A stretch of DNA of 64,000 bases from Paracoccaceae bacterium (GTDB lineage Bacteria; Pseudomonadota; Alphaproteobacteria; Rhodobacterales; Rhodobacteraceae), in the NCBI GenBank assembly GCA_028284705.1, contig JANQRE010000023.1, positions 80,951-144,950 of the forward strand, read 5' to 3'. The position numbers were made by a program, and so were the translations under genes. A model generated the notes under the pieces. That model saw nothing but the letters and a program-made list of their open reading frames with translations. It did not search any database and had not been told where the DNA came from. This document shows positions 36,605 to 45,426 of the stretch, one piece after another (within the stretch, counting starts at the first letter, position 1; every line of letters begins with the position of its first letter).

Positions 36605-37054
36605 ATGCTGCATAACCCGCCACACCGTCTCTATTTTGCCCCCAAACCCTGGCCGCGCCCGCCCGCCTGTCTGCCCCATGACCGTTTGCAGGAACCACCC
36701 AATGGGGCGCGGGTCTGTGTCGCGGGGCTTGTGCTGGTGCGCCAACGCCCCGGCACCGCCCATGGGGTGATTTTCCTCACGCTGGAAGATGAAACGGGCA
36801 TCTCCAACATCATTGTCTGGAAAAAGACCTTCGAGCGCTTCCGCCGCGCCGTCATTGCGGGCCGTCTGTTGCGGGTCACCGGGAAAATTCAGCGCGAAAG
36901 CGGTGTCTGTCACATCATTTCGGAAAAGATCGAGGATATCTCCTATATGCTTGACGATCTTCTGCGCGACACGGGCCATGAGGAAACCTTCCGCCATCAG
37001 ATCAATATGGACCCCGGCCCCGGTGCGGACAGGCGGGGGCAATCTCGCGGGTAA
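36605..37054 (+). CDS. Orphan OB-fold protein resembling the C-terminus of DnaE2
   Basis: 149 residues. Residues about 35-120 (ARVCVAGLVLVRQRPGTAHG, VIFLTLEDETGISNIIVWKK, RLLRVTGKIQRESGVCHIIS) match the nucleic-acid-binding OB domain that ends the error-prone polymerase DnaE2 of the ImuA-ImuB-DnaE2 mutasome. No polymerase domain, imuA or imuB is adjacent. The promoter carries a perfect SOS box. The simplest reading is the fused remains of a deleted imu operon (promoter joined to the dnaE2 3' end); the alternative is a small SOS-induced single-strand-DNA-binding protein that is still in use. The start is set by the leaderless geometry. Confidence 0.65.
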   Translation: MLHNPPHRLYFAPKPWPRPPACLPHDRLQEPPNGARVCVAGLVLVRQRPGTAHGVIFLTLEDETGISNIIVWKKTFERFRRAVIAGRLLRVTGKIQRESGVCHIISEKIEDISYMLDDLLRDTGHEETFRHQINMDPGPGADRRGQSRG

Positions 37055-37171
37055 GCCCGCTGCGGCGCGAAAGTCGCAACTCCCCGCCGATCCCATAGCC
37101 CGCAGTGGAAAAGCGCCCCCTCACCTGCTAGAAAACGCCTCGACCGACGCAAAGATCGGCACGATGAGGCA

Positions 37172-37714
37172 ATGCACATGTTTTCGACCCGCTTTCTTCT
37201 GATCGGGGCCTTTCCCCTTCTCGTCTCCGCCTGTGCGGGCAACGGGTTCATGCCCGATGTCACCCGTCTGATCGAGCCTTCCGTCATCGTGAAAACCGAT
37301 GAAACCGCGCCCGATGCCACCCCGGGCACTTGCTGGGCAAAAGTGGTCACCGACAATGTGGAGACCGTCACCGAACGAGTGGTCGTGCAACCGGCCGAGA
37401 TTGCCTCTGACGGCACCGTCATCGCCCCGCCGATCCACCGCGAGATCGAGCGGCCCGTGAACGGCGATGGCGAGACCTGGTTCCAGCGCCCCTGCGAAGC
37501 CCAGATGACCCCCCAATTGGTTGAAAGCCTGCAACGGGCCCTGCAAGCCCGTGGGCACTATTCCGGCGAGATCACCGGCGAGATGGACCTGCGCACACGC
37601 CTGGCGATCCGCGCCTATCAACAACCACAAGGGATCGACAGTGGCGTGTTGAGCCTCTCTGCCGCCAAACAACTGGGCCTGATCGAAGTCGAGATCGACC
37701 CCGAAGAGAGCTGA
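37172..37714 (+). CDS. Lipoprotein with peptidoglycan-binding domain
   Basis: 180 residues. The signal peptide has a lipobox-like LVSAC, so Cys becomes the lipidated N-terminus. A middle segment with two Cys (GTCWAKVV, QRPCEAQ) is followed by a PG_binding_1 domain: LVESLQRALQARGHYSGEI, then GEMDLRTRLAIRAYQQPQGID and LSLSAAKQLGL. It likely tethers an envelope layer to peptidoglycan. ATG 37172 or 37178 may be the start. Confidence 0.8.
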   Translation: MHMFSTRFLLIGAFPLLVSACAGNGFMPDVTRLIEPSVIVKTDETAPDATPGTCWAKVVTDNVETVTERVVVQPAEIASDGTVIAPPIHREIERPVNGDGETWFQRPCEAQMTPQLVESLQRALQARGHYSGEITGEMDLRTRLAIRAYQQPQGIDSGVLSLSAAKQLGLIEVEIDPEES

Positions 37715-37717
37715 GCG

Positions 37718-37789
37718 CAAATTTTCTCAGAAAATTTGAAACCAAACTCTCCGGGAGAATTTGCACACAGGATTTCAGGGAAATCCTGT
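37718..37789. repeat. Array of three tandem 21-23 nt palindromes
   Basis: Palindromes at 37718-37738 (CAAATTTTC / GAAAATTTG), 37743-37763 (CAAA-TCTCC / GGAGA-TTTG, one mismatch) and 37767-37789 (ACAGGATTT / AAATCCTGT) are separated by 3-4 bases. They fill the gap between convergent genes, and the last one runs into the dehalogenase stop codon. The third pair of arms is identical to that at 48778-48800. Confidence 0.75.
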
Positions 37790-38721
37790 CACCGCTCCGC
37801 ATGCTCTGCAAAGAAGGGCAACCAGACGTCCAGCACCGCCTCCGGCACCTGCTCGGGCAGGTAATGCCCGCCGGGCAGCGCCCAGCCGCGCACATTCTCC
37901 GCCCGTTCCCGCCAGAGCGCGAGACAATCGAACTCCGCCTCGATCACCCCGTCCCGCCCCCAAAGCGCCATAAGCTGCATCGGAAGTTTCCGGCTCTCCG
38001 CATTGTCATGGGCGATATCGATACTGACAGCGGCACGATAATCCTCGCAGGCCCCGTGGATCGTGGCCGGATCAGAAAACGCCTCGAGATATTCGGCCAA
38101 TGCCTGCCTAGAGAACGTCTCAGGCCCACCGGACGCCCGGCAGCATTTCCAGCACCAGAACCCGATCGGATCATGGCCGATCAGTGTCTCGGGGAATAGC
38201 GCGGGCTGGGTCAACCAATACCAATGCCAATAGGCCTGCGCGAACCTTGGACCGCCATGGGCATACATCTCCCGCGTCGGTGCGATATCGAGGGTGGAGA
38301 GCGCGATCACACGTTCGGGATGATCCGCCGCCATTCGATGGGCGACCCGCGCACCGCGGTCGTGGGCGCCGATCAGAAACCGATCCACGCCTAAGGCGTC
38401 GAGCGCGGCCAAGATGTCTTCCGCCATCGCGCGTTTGGAATACGGCGCGTGGTCTGCGTCGGTCGGCGGTTTCGCGGACCGGCCATAGCCGCGGAGATCG
38501 GGACAGATCACCCGATGGTGTTGGGACAACTCAGGCGCAACCTTGTGCCACATCGCGGAAGTTTGCGGATAGCCGTGCAGCAGCAGAAGCGGCGGGCCGG
38601 CGCCTTTCATGCGCAGGAAGACATGAGAACCGGGCACCTCGATCACCCGCTCTTCGAACCCGTCAAAGAAACGCTCCGCCTCCGGGGCGGCCTCCAGAAC
38701 CGCTTGCGCATCTGGCCACAT
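37789..38721 (-). CDS. Alpha/beta hydrolase resembling fluoroacetate dehalogenase
   Basis: 310 residues from ATG 38721 (GGAGG 8 bases upstream). HGYPQTSAMWHKVAPEL gives the oxyanion HGxP, CPDLRGYGRS follows, and the nucleophile elbow is GAHDRGARVAHRMA with Asp in place of Ser, as in haloacetate dehalogenases and epoxide hydrolases. Further matches to the fluoroacetate dehalogenase group are WHWYWLTQPALFPETLIG, CEDYRAAVSIDIAHD and the catalytic His in PGGHYLPEQVPE. The halide-pocket His-Trp-Tyr order looks present (YWHWYW) but substrate is not proven. Confidence 0.8.
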   Translation of the reverse strand: MWPDAQAVLEAAPEAERFFDGFEERVIEVPGSHVFLRMKGAGPPLLLLHGYPQTSAMWHKVAPELSQHHRVICPDLRGYGRSAKPPTDADHAPYSKRAMAEDILAALDALGVDRFLIGAHDRGARVAHRMAADHPERVIALSTLDIAPTREMYAHGGPRFAQAYWHWYWLTQPALFPETLIGHDPIGFWCWKCCRASGGPETFSRQALAEYLEAFSDPATIHGACEDYRAAVSIDIAHDNAESRKLPMQLMALWGRDGVIEAEFDCLALWRERAENVRGWALPGGHYLPEQVPEAVLDVWLPFFAEHAER

Positions 38722-38814
38722 GGGCAATCCTCCCGGTGGCCAGACTAGAGGCGAACCTGTGCAAGCAAAAGAGGCGCCCGAGGGCGCCTCTTCATCTCAA
38801 AATCCGACGGAAAC

Positions 38815-40281
38815 TCAGCCTTCCAGCGACAAGGCTACGAAACGTGGATCGCCCTGGCGACGGATCAGCATCAGGAAGCTTTTGCGTCCGGCTTCCCGCG
38901 CCTCATCAATGCGCTCTTCCAGCTCAGCCAGCTCGGTGATCTTCTGCTGACCGGCTTCGACGATCAGATCGCCCGCGCGCAGGCCTTTCTCGAAGGCGTC
39001 GCTATCCTCGGCCACGTCTTTCACGACCAGACCTTCGGCATTCTCATCGAGACCCAATTGGGTACGCAGCTCATCATTCAGGATCGCGACCGTCATGCCG
39101 AGAATGGTCTTCTCCTGCAGGTCTTCCTCCTGCTCCAGAACAGCGGGCACAGCGGTGTTTTCCGCGTCTTCGCGACGACCCAGCGTTACTTTCAGTGTTT
39201 CGGTCTTGCCGTCGCGCACAACGAGCACACGCACGGCCTTGCCGACCTCGGTATTGCCGACGATGCGCACAAGTTCACGGGTGTCCTCGATCTCCTGACC
39301 ATCGAAGGAGGTGATCACGTCACCGGCTTCGATACCGGCATCCTTGGAGGGACCGTCCGGCACATCGGTCACCAGAGCGCCACGCGCGTCAGCCAGTTCC
39401 AGCGCCTCGGCCACATCCTCGGTCACATCCTGAATGCGCACGCCGAGCCAGCCGCGGCGGGTTTCGCCGAACTCTTTCAGCTGATCAACCACGCGGGTCA
39501 CAACTTTCGAGGACATCGAAAAGCCGATGCCGATGGACCCACCCGAGGGCGACAGGATTGCGGTGTTCACCCCGATCACTTCACCAGCAGTGTTGAAGAG
39601 CGGGCCGCCCGAGTTGCCCCGGTTGATCGCGGCGTCAGTCTGGATGAAGTCGTCATAGGTGCCGCTCAGCGCCCGTTCGCGGGCGGAGATGATCCCGGCG
39701 GAGACCGAGAAGCCCTGCCCCAGCGGGTTGCCGACGGCGACGACCCAGTCGCCAACGCGGGCCGTGTCGCTGTCACCGAAGGAGACAAACGGCAGCGGCT
39801 CATCGCTTTCAACCTTCAGAAGCGCGATATCGGTTTTCGGATCGGTGCCGATAAGGGTCGCTTCCAGCGATCTGCCCGAGAAGAACTCGATATCGATCTT
39901 GTCGGCTTTTTCGATCACGTGGTTATTGGTGACGATATAGCCGTCTTCCGAGATCACGAAGCCCGAGCCAAGTGCTGAAGACCGGCGCGGGCGCTGACCC
40001 TCTTGCTGCCGATCAAGGAAATCGCGGAAGAAATCCTCCAGCGGAGAGCCTTCGGGCACGATGGGTTGCGGGCCCTGGTTGACACCGGCGACCGTGGTGG
40101 AGGTGGTGATATTCACCACCGACGGGCTGACCTGTTCTGCCAGATCAGCAAAGCTTTCGGGCATCTTTGCCTTCGCGGCGATGGCTTGTGCGAAGACAAG
40201 CGCCAGTCCCAGAAACAGCGCGGCTGCGGCGCGCTGTGCCGCCGACCGGCTTGGGACGAATGGAATGGATTGAGCGTTCAT
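38815..40281 (-). CDS. Do-family periplasmic serine protease (DegP/DegQ type)
   Basis: 488 residues from ATG 40281 with GAGGAG upstream; signal peptide ends near IAAKA. The catalytic triad is intact: YIVTNNHVIEKADKI (His), DPKTDIALLKVE (Asp) and INRGNSGGPLFNT (Ser). Two PDZ domains follow (GWLGVRIQDVTEDVAEALEL and GMTVAILNDELRTQLGL). It degrades or refolds damaged envelope proteins. It lies at the end of the hflK-hflC-DUF2065 run, after a 179-base gap with its own palindromes, so it probably has its own promoter. Confidence 0.94.
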   Translation of the reverse strand: MNAQSIPFVPSRSAAQRAAAALFLGLALVFAQAIAAKAKMPESFADLAEQVSPSVVNITTSTTVAGVNQGPQPIVPEGSPLEDFFRDFLDRQQEGQRPRRSSALGSGFVISEDGYIVTNNHVIEKADKIDIEFFSGRSLEATLIGTDPKTDIALLKVESDEPLPFVSFGDSDTARVGDWVVAVGNPLGQGFSVSAGIISARERALSGTYDDFIQTDAAINRGNSGGPLFNTAGEVIGVNTAILSPSGGSIGIGFSMSSKVVTRVVDQLKEFGETRRGWLGVRIQDVTEDVAEALELADARGALVTDVPDGPSKDAGIEAGDVITSFDGQEIEDTRELVRIVGNTEVGKAVRVLVVRDGKTETLKVTLGRREDAENTAVPAVLEQEEDLQEKTILGMTVAILNDELRTQLGLDENAEGLVVKDVAEDSDAFEKGLRAGDLIVEAGQQKITELAELEERIDEAREAGRKSFLMLIRRQGDPRFVALSLEG

Positions 40282-40340
40282 TTCAGCTCCTCTGCCAAAT
40301 AGTTCCTGCAAGATGCGCGGGACTCCCCGTCCAACGCGAT

Positions 40341-40376
40341 GCACATAATCTGTGCGCCTGTGTTGAAATCTTCAAC
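40341..40376. promoter_or_regulatory. Twin palindromes upstream of the Do protease gene
   Basis: GCACA-taatc-TGTGC (40341-40355) and GTTGAA-atc-TTCAAC (40362-40376) are perfect inverted repeats 60-95 bases upstream of the protease start; a third, TCACC-tag-GGTGA, lies at 40436-40448. They could be binding sites for an envelope-stress regulator. Confidence 0.35.
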
Positions 40377-40460
40377 TCAACTCGGCGCACAAGCTGCTCA
40401 ACTGTCGGTGAGCATTGTGACATGTCTTCGCCCCGTCACCTAGGGTGATCTGGGGGCAAT

Positions 40461-40814
40461 TCACTTCTTTTTTGTGGGCTTGGCCGGAAGTGCCTCTGCG
40501 CAGGCGCGGCATTGGCGGGCCACCCCCGCCAGCGCGTCCTCATCTGCCAGCACCTCATCCGTCAGAGCCACATAGCCCTTCATCACCGCCCCATAGCTCA
40601 TCACGGGTTCACCGCCGTAGTGCTCAAGATAGGACGCACGATCCGCATCCGTCAGCCGCAGTGCGATCACACCGTCTTTGCCGAGAAAGCTGAACATATT
40701 GCCGTTCATGGACGTGTAGGGATTGGCTTTGCCCTTGACTGTCTCGCCCATCAGGCGCTCCACCAAGTCCCGATAGCGGGCAAGCGCCGTATCATAGTCT
40801 GCTGATGCCCCCAA
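40461..40814 (-). CDS. TfoX N-terminal-domain-like small protein
   Basis: 117 residues if read from the TTG at 40814, 6 bases after the preceding stop; no strong ribosome site is seen, and the next ATG is at 40751. The pattern NGNMFSFLGKDGVIALRL, PVMSYGAVMKGYVALTDEVL and ARQCRACAEAL fits the TfoX_N (Sxy) domain, usually about 100 residues. In enterics TfoX promotes competence with CRP, but most stand-alone TfoX_N proteins are uncharacterised. A Lys-rich tail (KPTKKK) ends the protein. Confidence 0.65.
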   Translation of the reverse strand: MGASADYDTALARYRDLVERLMGETVKGKANPYTSMNGNMFSFLGKDGVIALRLTDADRASYLEHYGGEPVMSYGAVMKGYVALTDEVLADEDALAGVARQCRACAEALPAKPTKKK

Positions 40815-40820
40815 CTTACG

Positions 40821-41018
40821 TCACCCCAATGCACCCTTGCCGACCCAAACAAGAATGACGCCGCAAGCCACGCAGGTCAGCCCCAACATCCGGCGTGTCT
40901 CGGGCGGGATTTCTGCCAGCGCCTTGACCAGATCGTCAAAACGCGAAGGGGCCAGTGCAAGCACCAGCCCCTCGATCACGAGCACCAATCCGATGCCCAA
41001 TGCGATATGTCCGATCAC
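40821..41018 (-). CDS. DUF2065 (YjeT-type) small membrane protein
   Basis: 65 residues with two membrane helices (IGHIALGIGLVLVIEGLVLA and LGLTCVACGVILVWVG) flanking EIPPETRRM, which is the YjeT/DUF2065 layout. Its start overlaps the hflC stop by four bases. The family recurs behind hflK-hflC; its role there is unknown. Confidence 0.85.
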   Translation of the reverse strand: MIGHIALGIGLVLVIEGLVLALAPSRFDDLVKALAEIPPETRRMLGLTCVACGVILVWVGKGALG

Positions 41019-41899
41019 GGAGACGCAGCGCCTGTGTCAGAACGCAGGAAGTCGAAGAACGGATCACTAGGATCAATTACCAGCGTCGTGTTGTCACCGC
41101 GGATCGACTTCTCATAAGCGTCGAGCGAGCGGCGGAATTCAAAGAATTCCGCATCCGCGCCGTAAGCGTCGGCAAAGATCGCGTTGCGTTCCGCATCCGC
41201 CTGACCGCGTGTGATATCGGCGTTCTTCTGCGCGTCGGAGACAAGCTCGACCACAGTCCGGTCGGCCTGAGCGCGAACCCGCTGCGCGGCCTCTTCACCG
41301 CGGGCGATTTCATCGGCGGCTTCCCGTTCCCGTTCCGCACGCATCCGCGCGAAAGTGGCGTCGAGGTTCTGTTCCGGCAGGTTCGTCTGTTTCAGACGCA
41401 CATCCACCACGGTCAGCCCCAGCGGTTGTGCCCGCAGGGCCGCTTGCCGGGTAATGCGCGACATCAGCTCCGCCCGGTCGGCGGAGAGAATCGTGTTCGA
41501 GGTCACCCCGTCGGCACCCAGCACCGCCCGGATCACCGGGTTCAGGATGCCTTCCAGACGGTCCTCGGCGGCGCGTTCACCACCGACACCAACCGCTTGC
41601 CGGAACTGGACTACATCGTTGATCCGGTAGCGCGCGAAGGCGTCGACCACGAGGCGACGGTCATCGGACGGCGTCACCTCGGTCTGTTGCGTATCGAGCG
41701 ACCGAATCCGGTCGTCATAACGCACGACTTCCTGAATGAACGGGATTTTGAACGCCAGGCCGGGATCTTCCTTCACCGATCTGATCTGACCAAACTGCAG
41801 CACCAGCGCTTTCTCACGCTCGTCGACGATGAAGATCGAGTTGAGAAGCGCGAAGATCACTGCCGCCACGATGGCAAGGCCAAACATACCTTTGGTCAT
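41015..41899 (-). CDS. hflC: Protease modulator HflC
   Basis: 294 residues: N-terminal membrane anchor (GLAIVAAVIFALLNSIFIVD) and SPFH/band-7 domain (EREKALVLQFGQIRSVK, GLAFKIPFIQEVVRYDDRI), then the coiled-coil EREREAADEIARGEEAAQRV. HflC forms a membrane complex with HflK that restrains the FtsH protease. It overlaps hflK by one base (TGATG). Confidence 0.95.
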   Translation of the reverse strand: MTKGMFGLAIVAAVIFALLNSIFIVDEREKALVLQFGQIRSVKEDPGLAFKIPFIQEVVRYDDRIRSLDTQQTEVTPSDDRRLVVDAFARYRINDVVQFRQAVGVGGERAAEDRLEGILNPVIRAVLGADGVTSNTILSADRAELMSRITRQAALRAQPLGLTVVDVRLKQTNLPEQNLDATFARMRAEREREAADEIARGEEAAQRVRAQADRTVVELVSDAQKNADITRGQADAERNAIFADAYGADAEFFEFRRSLDAYEKSIRGDNTTLVIDPSDPFFDFLRSDTGAASP

Positions 41900-43050
41900 C
41901 AGTTCGTCCCTCCCGTCGCGGTCGCACTGCGGCGCAGCTCATTGAGCGGCAGATAGGGAACGACCCCCTGCCCGCCATTCTCGCCACCATTGTCGAGGAT
42001 GATCTTGTCAGCCCCGCCATAGACGCGCTCGACCGTTTCCAGCCAGAGCCGTTTGCGGGTCACTTCGGGTGCCTTGCGATATTCTTCGAGAACCGAGGTA
42101 AAGCGCGCCGCTTCACCCTCTGCCTCGTTCACCTGTTGGGCACGATAGGCCTCGGCCTCTTCGAGGATTTGTGCGGCTTCACCACGGGCACCGGCGAGCA
42201 CCCGGTTGGCGTAGGCATCAGCCTGGCGCTCCAGCCGGTCACGTTCTTGCTCAGCCGCCTGCACCTCGCGGAACGCGTCGATCACTTCACGTGGCGGGTC
42301 AGCCTTGTCGAGGTTGAGGCGCACGATATTCACACCGGAATCGTATTGATCCAGCGTTGCCTGGATCAGCTGCTGCGCTTCATCGGCAATGATCTGGCGA
42401 TCGCGGTTCAGTATCGGTGCCAGTTCAGAGCGCGCAATCACTTCGCGCATCGCCGATTCCGACACCGCACGAATGGTCTCCTGCGGCTCTGCGAGGTTGA
42501 AGAGGAACTTGGCCGGGTCATTGATGTTCCAGACCACCTGGAAATCAATATCGATGATGTTCTCATCCGTGGTCAGCATCAGGCCGCCATCGCCACGCGA
42601 GCCCGCGCCGATATCTTCGGTCTGCTCTCGGGTCACCGGCAGCACTTCTGCCGTTACAACGGGCCAAGGCGCGAAGTTCAGACCGGGATTGCCGGTCGCG
42701 GAATATTCGCCGAGGAACAGCTCCACCGACTGCTCTTCCGGACGCACCGTATAGAAGGAAGCAAACACCCAGAGCCCGACCAACACGAGGCCGATCAGAC
42801 CAAATGTGCCGCGGGACAATCCTGGTCCGCCTTCGCCGCCGCCAGTCCCATTGGGCCGATTGCCGCCACCGCGACCGCCCATGAGCACCTTCAGCTGCTC
42901 CTGGCCTTTCTTCATCAACTCGTCGATTTCGGGGATCTGCGGCCCGTCGGCCGGGCGACGATCATCATCGTTGCCGTTATTGCCTCCCCGGTTGCCCCCG
43001 CCGCCGCGATTGCCACCGCCGCCCCAGGGTCCGCCGTTGTTACCTGCCAT
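41899..43050 (-). CDS. hflK: Protease modulator HflK
   Basis: 383 residues. The N-terminus is Gly/Asn-rich (GGGGNRGGGGNRGG) as usual for HflK, followed by a membrane segment (LIGLVLVGLWVFASFYTV) and the SPFH domain (RPEEQSVELFLGEYSATG, PGLNFAPWPV, DIDFQVVWNINDPAKFLF). The helical end includes QAAEQERDRLERQADAYAN and AQILEEAEAYRAQQVNEAEG. Partner of HflC in FtsH control; first gene of hflK-hflC-DUF2065. Confidence 0.95.
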   Translation of the reverse strand: MAGNNGGPWGGGGNRGGGGNRGGNNGNDDDRRPADGPQIPEIDELMKKGQEQLKVLMGGRGGGNRPNGTGGGEGGPGLSRGTFGLIGLVLVGLWVFASFYTVRPEEQSVELFLGEYSATGNPGLNFAPWPVVTAEVLPVTREQTEDIGAGSRGDGGLMLTTDENIIDIDFQVVWNINDPAKFLFNLAEPQETIRAVSESAMREVIARSELAPILNRDRQIIADEAQQLIQATLDQYDSGVNIVRLNLDKADPPREVIDAFREVQAAEQERDRLERQADAYANRVLAGARGEAAQILEEAEAYRAQQVNEAEGEAARFTSVLEEYRKAPEVTRKRLWLETVERVYGGADKIILDNGGENGGQGVVPYLPLNELRRSATATGGTN

Positions 43051-43119
43051 TCAGGTTTTTCCCTTCGTGATCATGATAATGTCTCTTTGGCTTTGTAATT
43101 GGGTGTATTGCGCCGAAAT

Positions 43120-44547
43120 TCAAGCGCTTCTCATGGGTTCTTTCATCGTCACAAGTTCCTCCGACATTGTCGGATGCACCGCGCAAACCTGGTCGAATTG
43201 CGCCTTCGTCGCGCCCATCTTCACAGCGATCCCGGCAAGCTGGATCATCTCGCCCGCACCGGGGGCCACGATGTGGCAACCGAGCACCTTGTCGGTCTCT
43301 TTCGAGACCACAAGCTTCATCAGAACACGATCGTCACGCCCGACAAAGGCCTGCTGCATAGGTTTGAACGAGGTGCAGTAGACATCAATCGGCTCCTGAT
43401 CGCGCGCATCTTCCTCGCTGAGACCCACCGTGCCCATCTCCGGCTGGGTGAACACAGCCGAGGGGATCAGGTCGTGATCGACGGGCGTCGGATTGCCTTT
43501 GAAGACCGTCTCGACAAAGGCCATGCCCTCGCGGATCGCCACGGGTGTGAGGTTCACACGGTTGGTCACATCTCCGATAGCATAGATCGAAGGCTGCGCG
43601 GTTTGCGAATACTCATCCACCACGATCTCGCCGCGCCGCCCCACCTCGACGGAGGTATTCTCCAGCCCCAGATCGCTTGTGTTCGGCGACCGCCCGGTTG
43701 CAAAGAGCACTTTGTCATAGGCGCGCGTCATCCCGTTGGAGGCCTTCACCACCACCGGACCGGCGGTTTTGTCATAGGTCGGGTGCGCCTCCTCCATCGA
43801 GGCGGTCGGCATCGGACCACCGGCGCCCTCCTGACCCTCCGGCCACATCTCCACGATATTGGTGCCGAGGTGCAGGTTTACACCTTTCTGCTGCATCATA
43901 TCGGCGATCAGGCCGCGCGCCTCGTCGTCAAAGCCGCGCAGGATTTGCGCACCGCGATAGAATTGCGTCACCTCCACGCCGAGCCCGTTGAGGATGCAGG
44001 CGAACTCGCAGGCGATATAGCCGCCGCCGACGATCAGCACCGATTTCGGCATTTTCTCCATATGGAAGATGTCATCGGACACCATCGCCAGATGCGCATT
44101 CGTCGTCTCTGGCCGGACCGGATGACCGCCGGTCGCAATCAGGATGTGCTTGGCGGAAACCTTGCGCCCATCGGCGGTTTCAATGTCATGCGGGCCCGTC
44201 AGCTTCGCGCGGGTGTCGAAAATCTCGACGCCGGACCCATCGAGCAATTGGCGATAGACCCCTTCGAGCCGTTGCAGCTCGCCGGTCAGATGCGTGTGGA
44301 ACTTGCTCCAGTCGAACTCACCCGCATCAACCTCCCACCCATAATCCTCGGCCTCGCCGAAGGCTTCGCGATAGGAGGAGGCAAAGACCATCAGCTTCTT
44401 GGGCACACAGCCCCGGATCACGCAAGTGCCGCCCAGACGGTCATCCTCTGCCAGCGCCACTTTTGCGCCCGTCGCTGCCGCCACACGGGCTGCGCGCACA
44501 CCACCAGACCCGCCACCGATGACGAAAAGATCGTAGTCAAAGCTCAT
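43120..44547 (-). CDS. gor: Glutathione-disulfide reductase
   Basis: 475 residues. FAD motif FVIGGGSGGVRAARVAA, redox disulfide GGTCVIRGCVPKKLM, NADPH fold VLIVGGGYIACEFACILNGL with the NADPH-type basic pair in QFYRGAQILRGFD, and C-terminal dimer interface His in CAVHPTMSEELVTM. It keeps glutathione reduced with NADPH. A stretch around residues 236-262 (GQEGAGGPMPTASMEEAHP) is longer than in Escherichia coli Gor. It lies 19 bases downstream of rpiA, so the pair are probably one transcript. Confidence 0.92.
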   Translation of the reverse strand: MSFDYDLFVIGGGSGGVRAARVAAATGAKVALAEDDRLGGTCVIRGCVPKKLMVFASSYREAFGEAEDYGWEVDAGEFDWSKFHTHLTGELQRLEGVYRQLLDGSGVEIFDTRAKLTGPHDIETADGRKVSAKHILIATGGHPVRPETTNAHLAMVSDDIFHMEKMPKSVLIVGGGYIACEFACILNGLGVEVTQFYRGAQILRGFDDEARGLIADMMQQKGVNLHLGTNIVEMWPEGQEGAGGPMPTASMEEAHPTYDKTAGPVVVKASNGMTRAYDKVLFATGRSPNTSDLGLENTSVEVGRRGEIVVDEYSQTAQPSIYAIGDVTNRVNLTPVAIREGMAFVETVFKGNPTPVDHDLIPSAVFTQPEMGTVGLSEEDARDQEPIDVYCTSFKPMQQAFVGRDDRVLMKLVVSKETDKVLGCHIVAPGAGEMIQLAGIAVKMGATKAQFDQVCAVHPTMSEELVTMKEPMRSA

Positions 44548-44565
44548 GAGATTTCCTGACGTCGT

Positions 44566-45354
44566 TTAGTCGGCAATATCGACAAAAAGGTTGTCGCTCT
44601 CGATCACATCGATCTGTTCATGCTCGACAGTGCCATTGTTGATGTCCCGCACTTCCACGGAACCATCGCCATTGCCAATCACAACCACGTCACAGATGTC
44701 GATGAAAAGGCCGTTCTCCACGACGCCGGGAATCTGGTTGAGCACCAGGCTCAACTGCCGGGCATTGCCGATCCGGCGCAGATGCAGATCGACGATGTAA
44801 TTGCCTTCATCGGTCACGAACGGGCTGTCGGCGTTCATCCTAAGGCTTGCCGTGCGACCCAGAACATCGAGATTGACCAGCGTCTCCTCCACCAGAGCTT
44901 TGGTGGTTTGCCAGCCGAAGGGGATCACCTCGATGGGCAGTGGAAAGGCGCCCAGCGTCTCCACCTGCTTCGAGAGATCAGCGATGACGATCATCTGATC
45001 GGAGGCGGTGGCCACGATCTTCTCCTGCAGCAAAGCCCCACCCCCACCTTTGATCAGATTGAGGTTCGCATCATATTCGTCCGCGCCGTCGATGGTGATG
45101 TCGAGCCACTTGGCTTCATCCAGCGTGACAATCGGCACCCCGACCTGCTGTGCCAGTTCCGCTGTGCGGCTGGACGTGGCCACGCCGGTGATTTTCAGAC
45201 CATCTTCGCGGATCATTTCGCCCAGGCATTTCACCATCCAGGCAGCGGTCGATCCGGTGCCCAGACCCACCCGCATCCCGTCCTCGACATAATCGACCGC
45301 GCGCTTTGCCGCGACGAATTTTGCTTTGTCGATGGGGGAGAGATTTGAGGACAT
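44566..45354 (-). CDS. rpiA: Ribose-5-phosphate isomerase A
   Basis: 262 residues. Interconverts ribose-5-phosphate and ribulose-5-phosphate. Motifs: AVDYVEDGMRVGLGTGSTAAWMV, the DITIDGADEYDANLNLIKGG active-site run, GGALLQEKIVA, and LPIEVIPFGW. It supplies pentose phosphates and precedes gor, which uses pentose-pathway NADPH. Confidence 0.96.
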   Translation of the reverse strand: MSSNLSPIDKAKFVAAKRAVDYVEDGMRVGLGTGSTAAWMVKCLGEMIREDGLKITGVATSSRTAELAQQVGVPIVTLDEAKWLDITIDGADEYDANLNLIKGGGGALLQEKIVATASDQMIVIADLSKQVETLGAFPLPIEVIPFGWQTTKALVEETLVNLDVLGRTASLRMNADSPFVTDEGNYIVDLHLRRIGNARQLSLVLNQIPGVVENGLFIDICDVVVIGNGDGSVEVRDINNGTVEHEQIDVIESDNLFVDIAD

Positions 45355-45426
45355 GTGGGCAGCTCCGCTCGTGTTTGCCGGGACTATAAGAGCAACGGCG
45401 TCCGGGGGCGAGAGGCAATTGCGCCT

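Noticed and set aside
38184..38939. 251-codon plus-strand frame opposite the dehalogenase gene
   Set aside because: Arg/Pro/Ser-rich antisense shadow; the minus strand encodes a complete alpha/beta hydrolase with all catalytic motifs.
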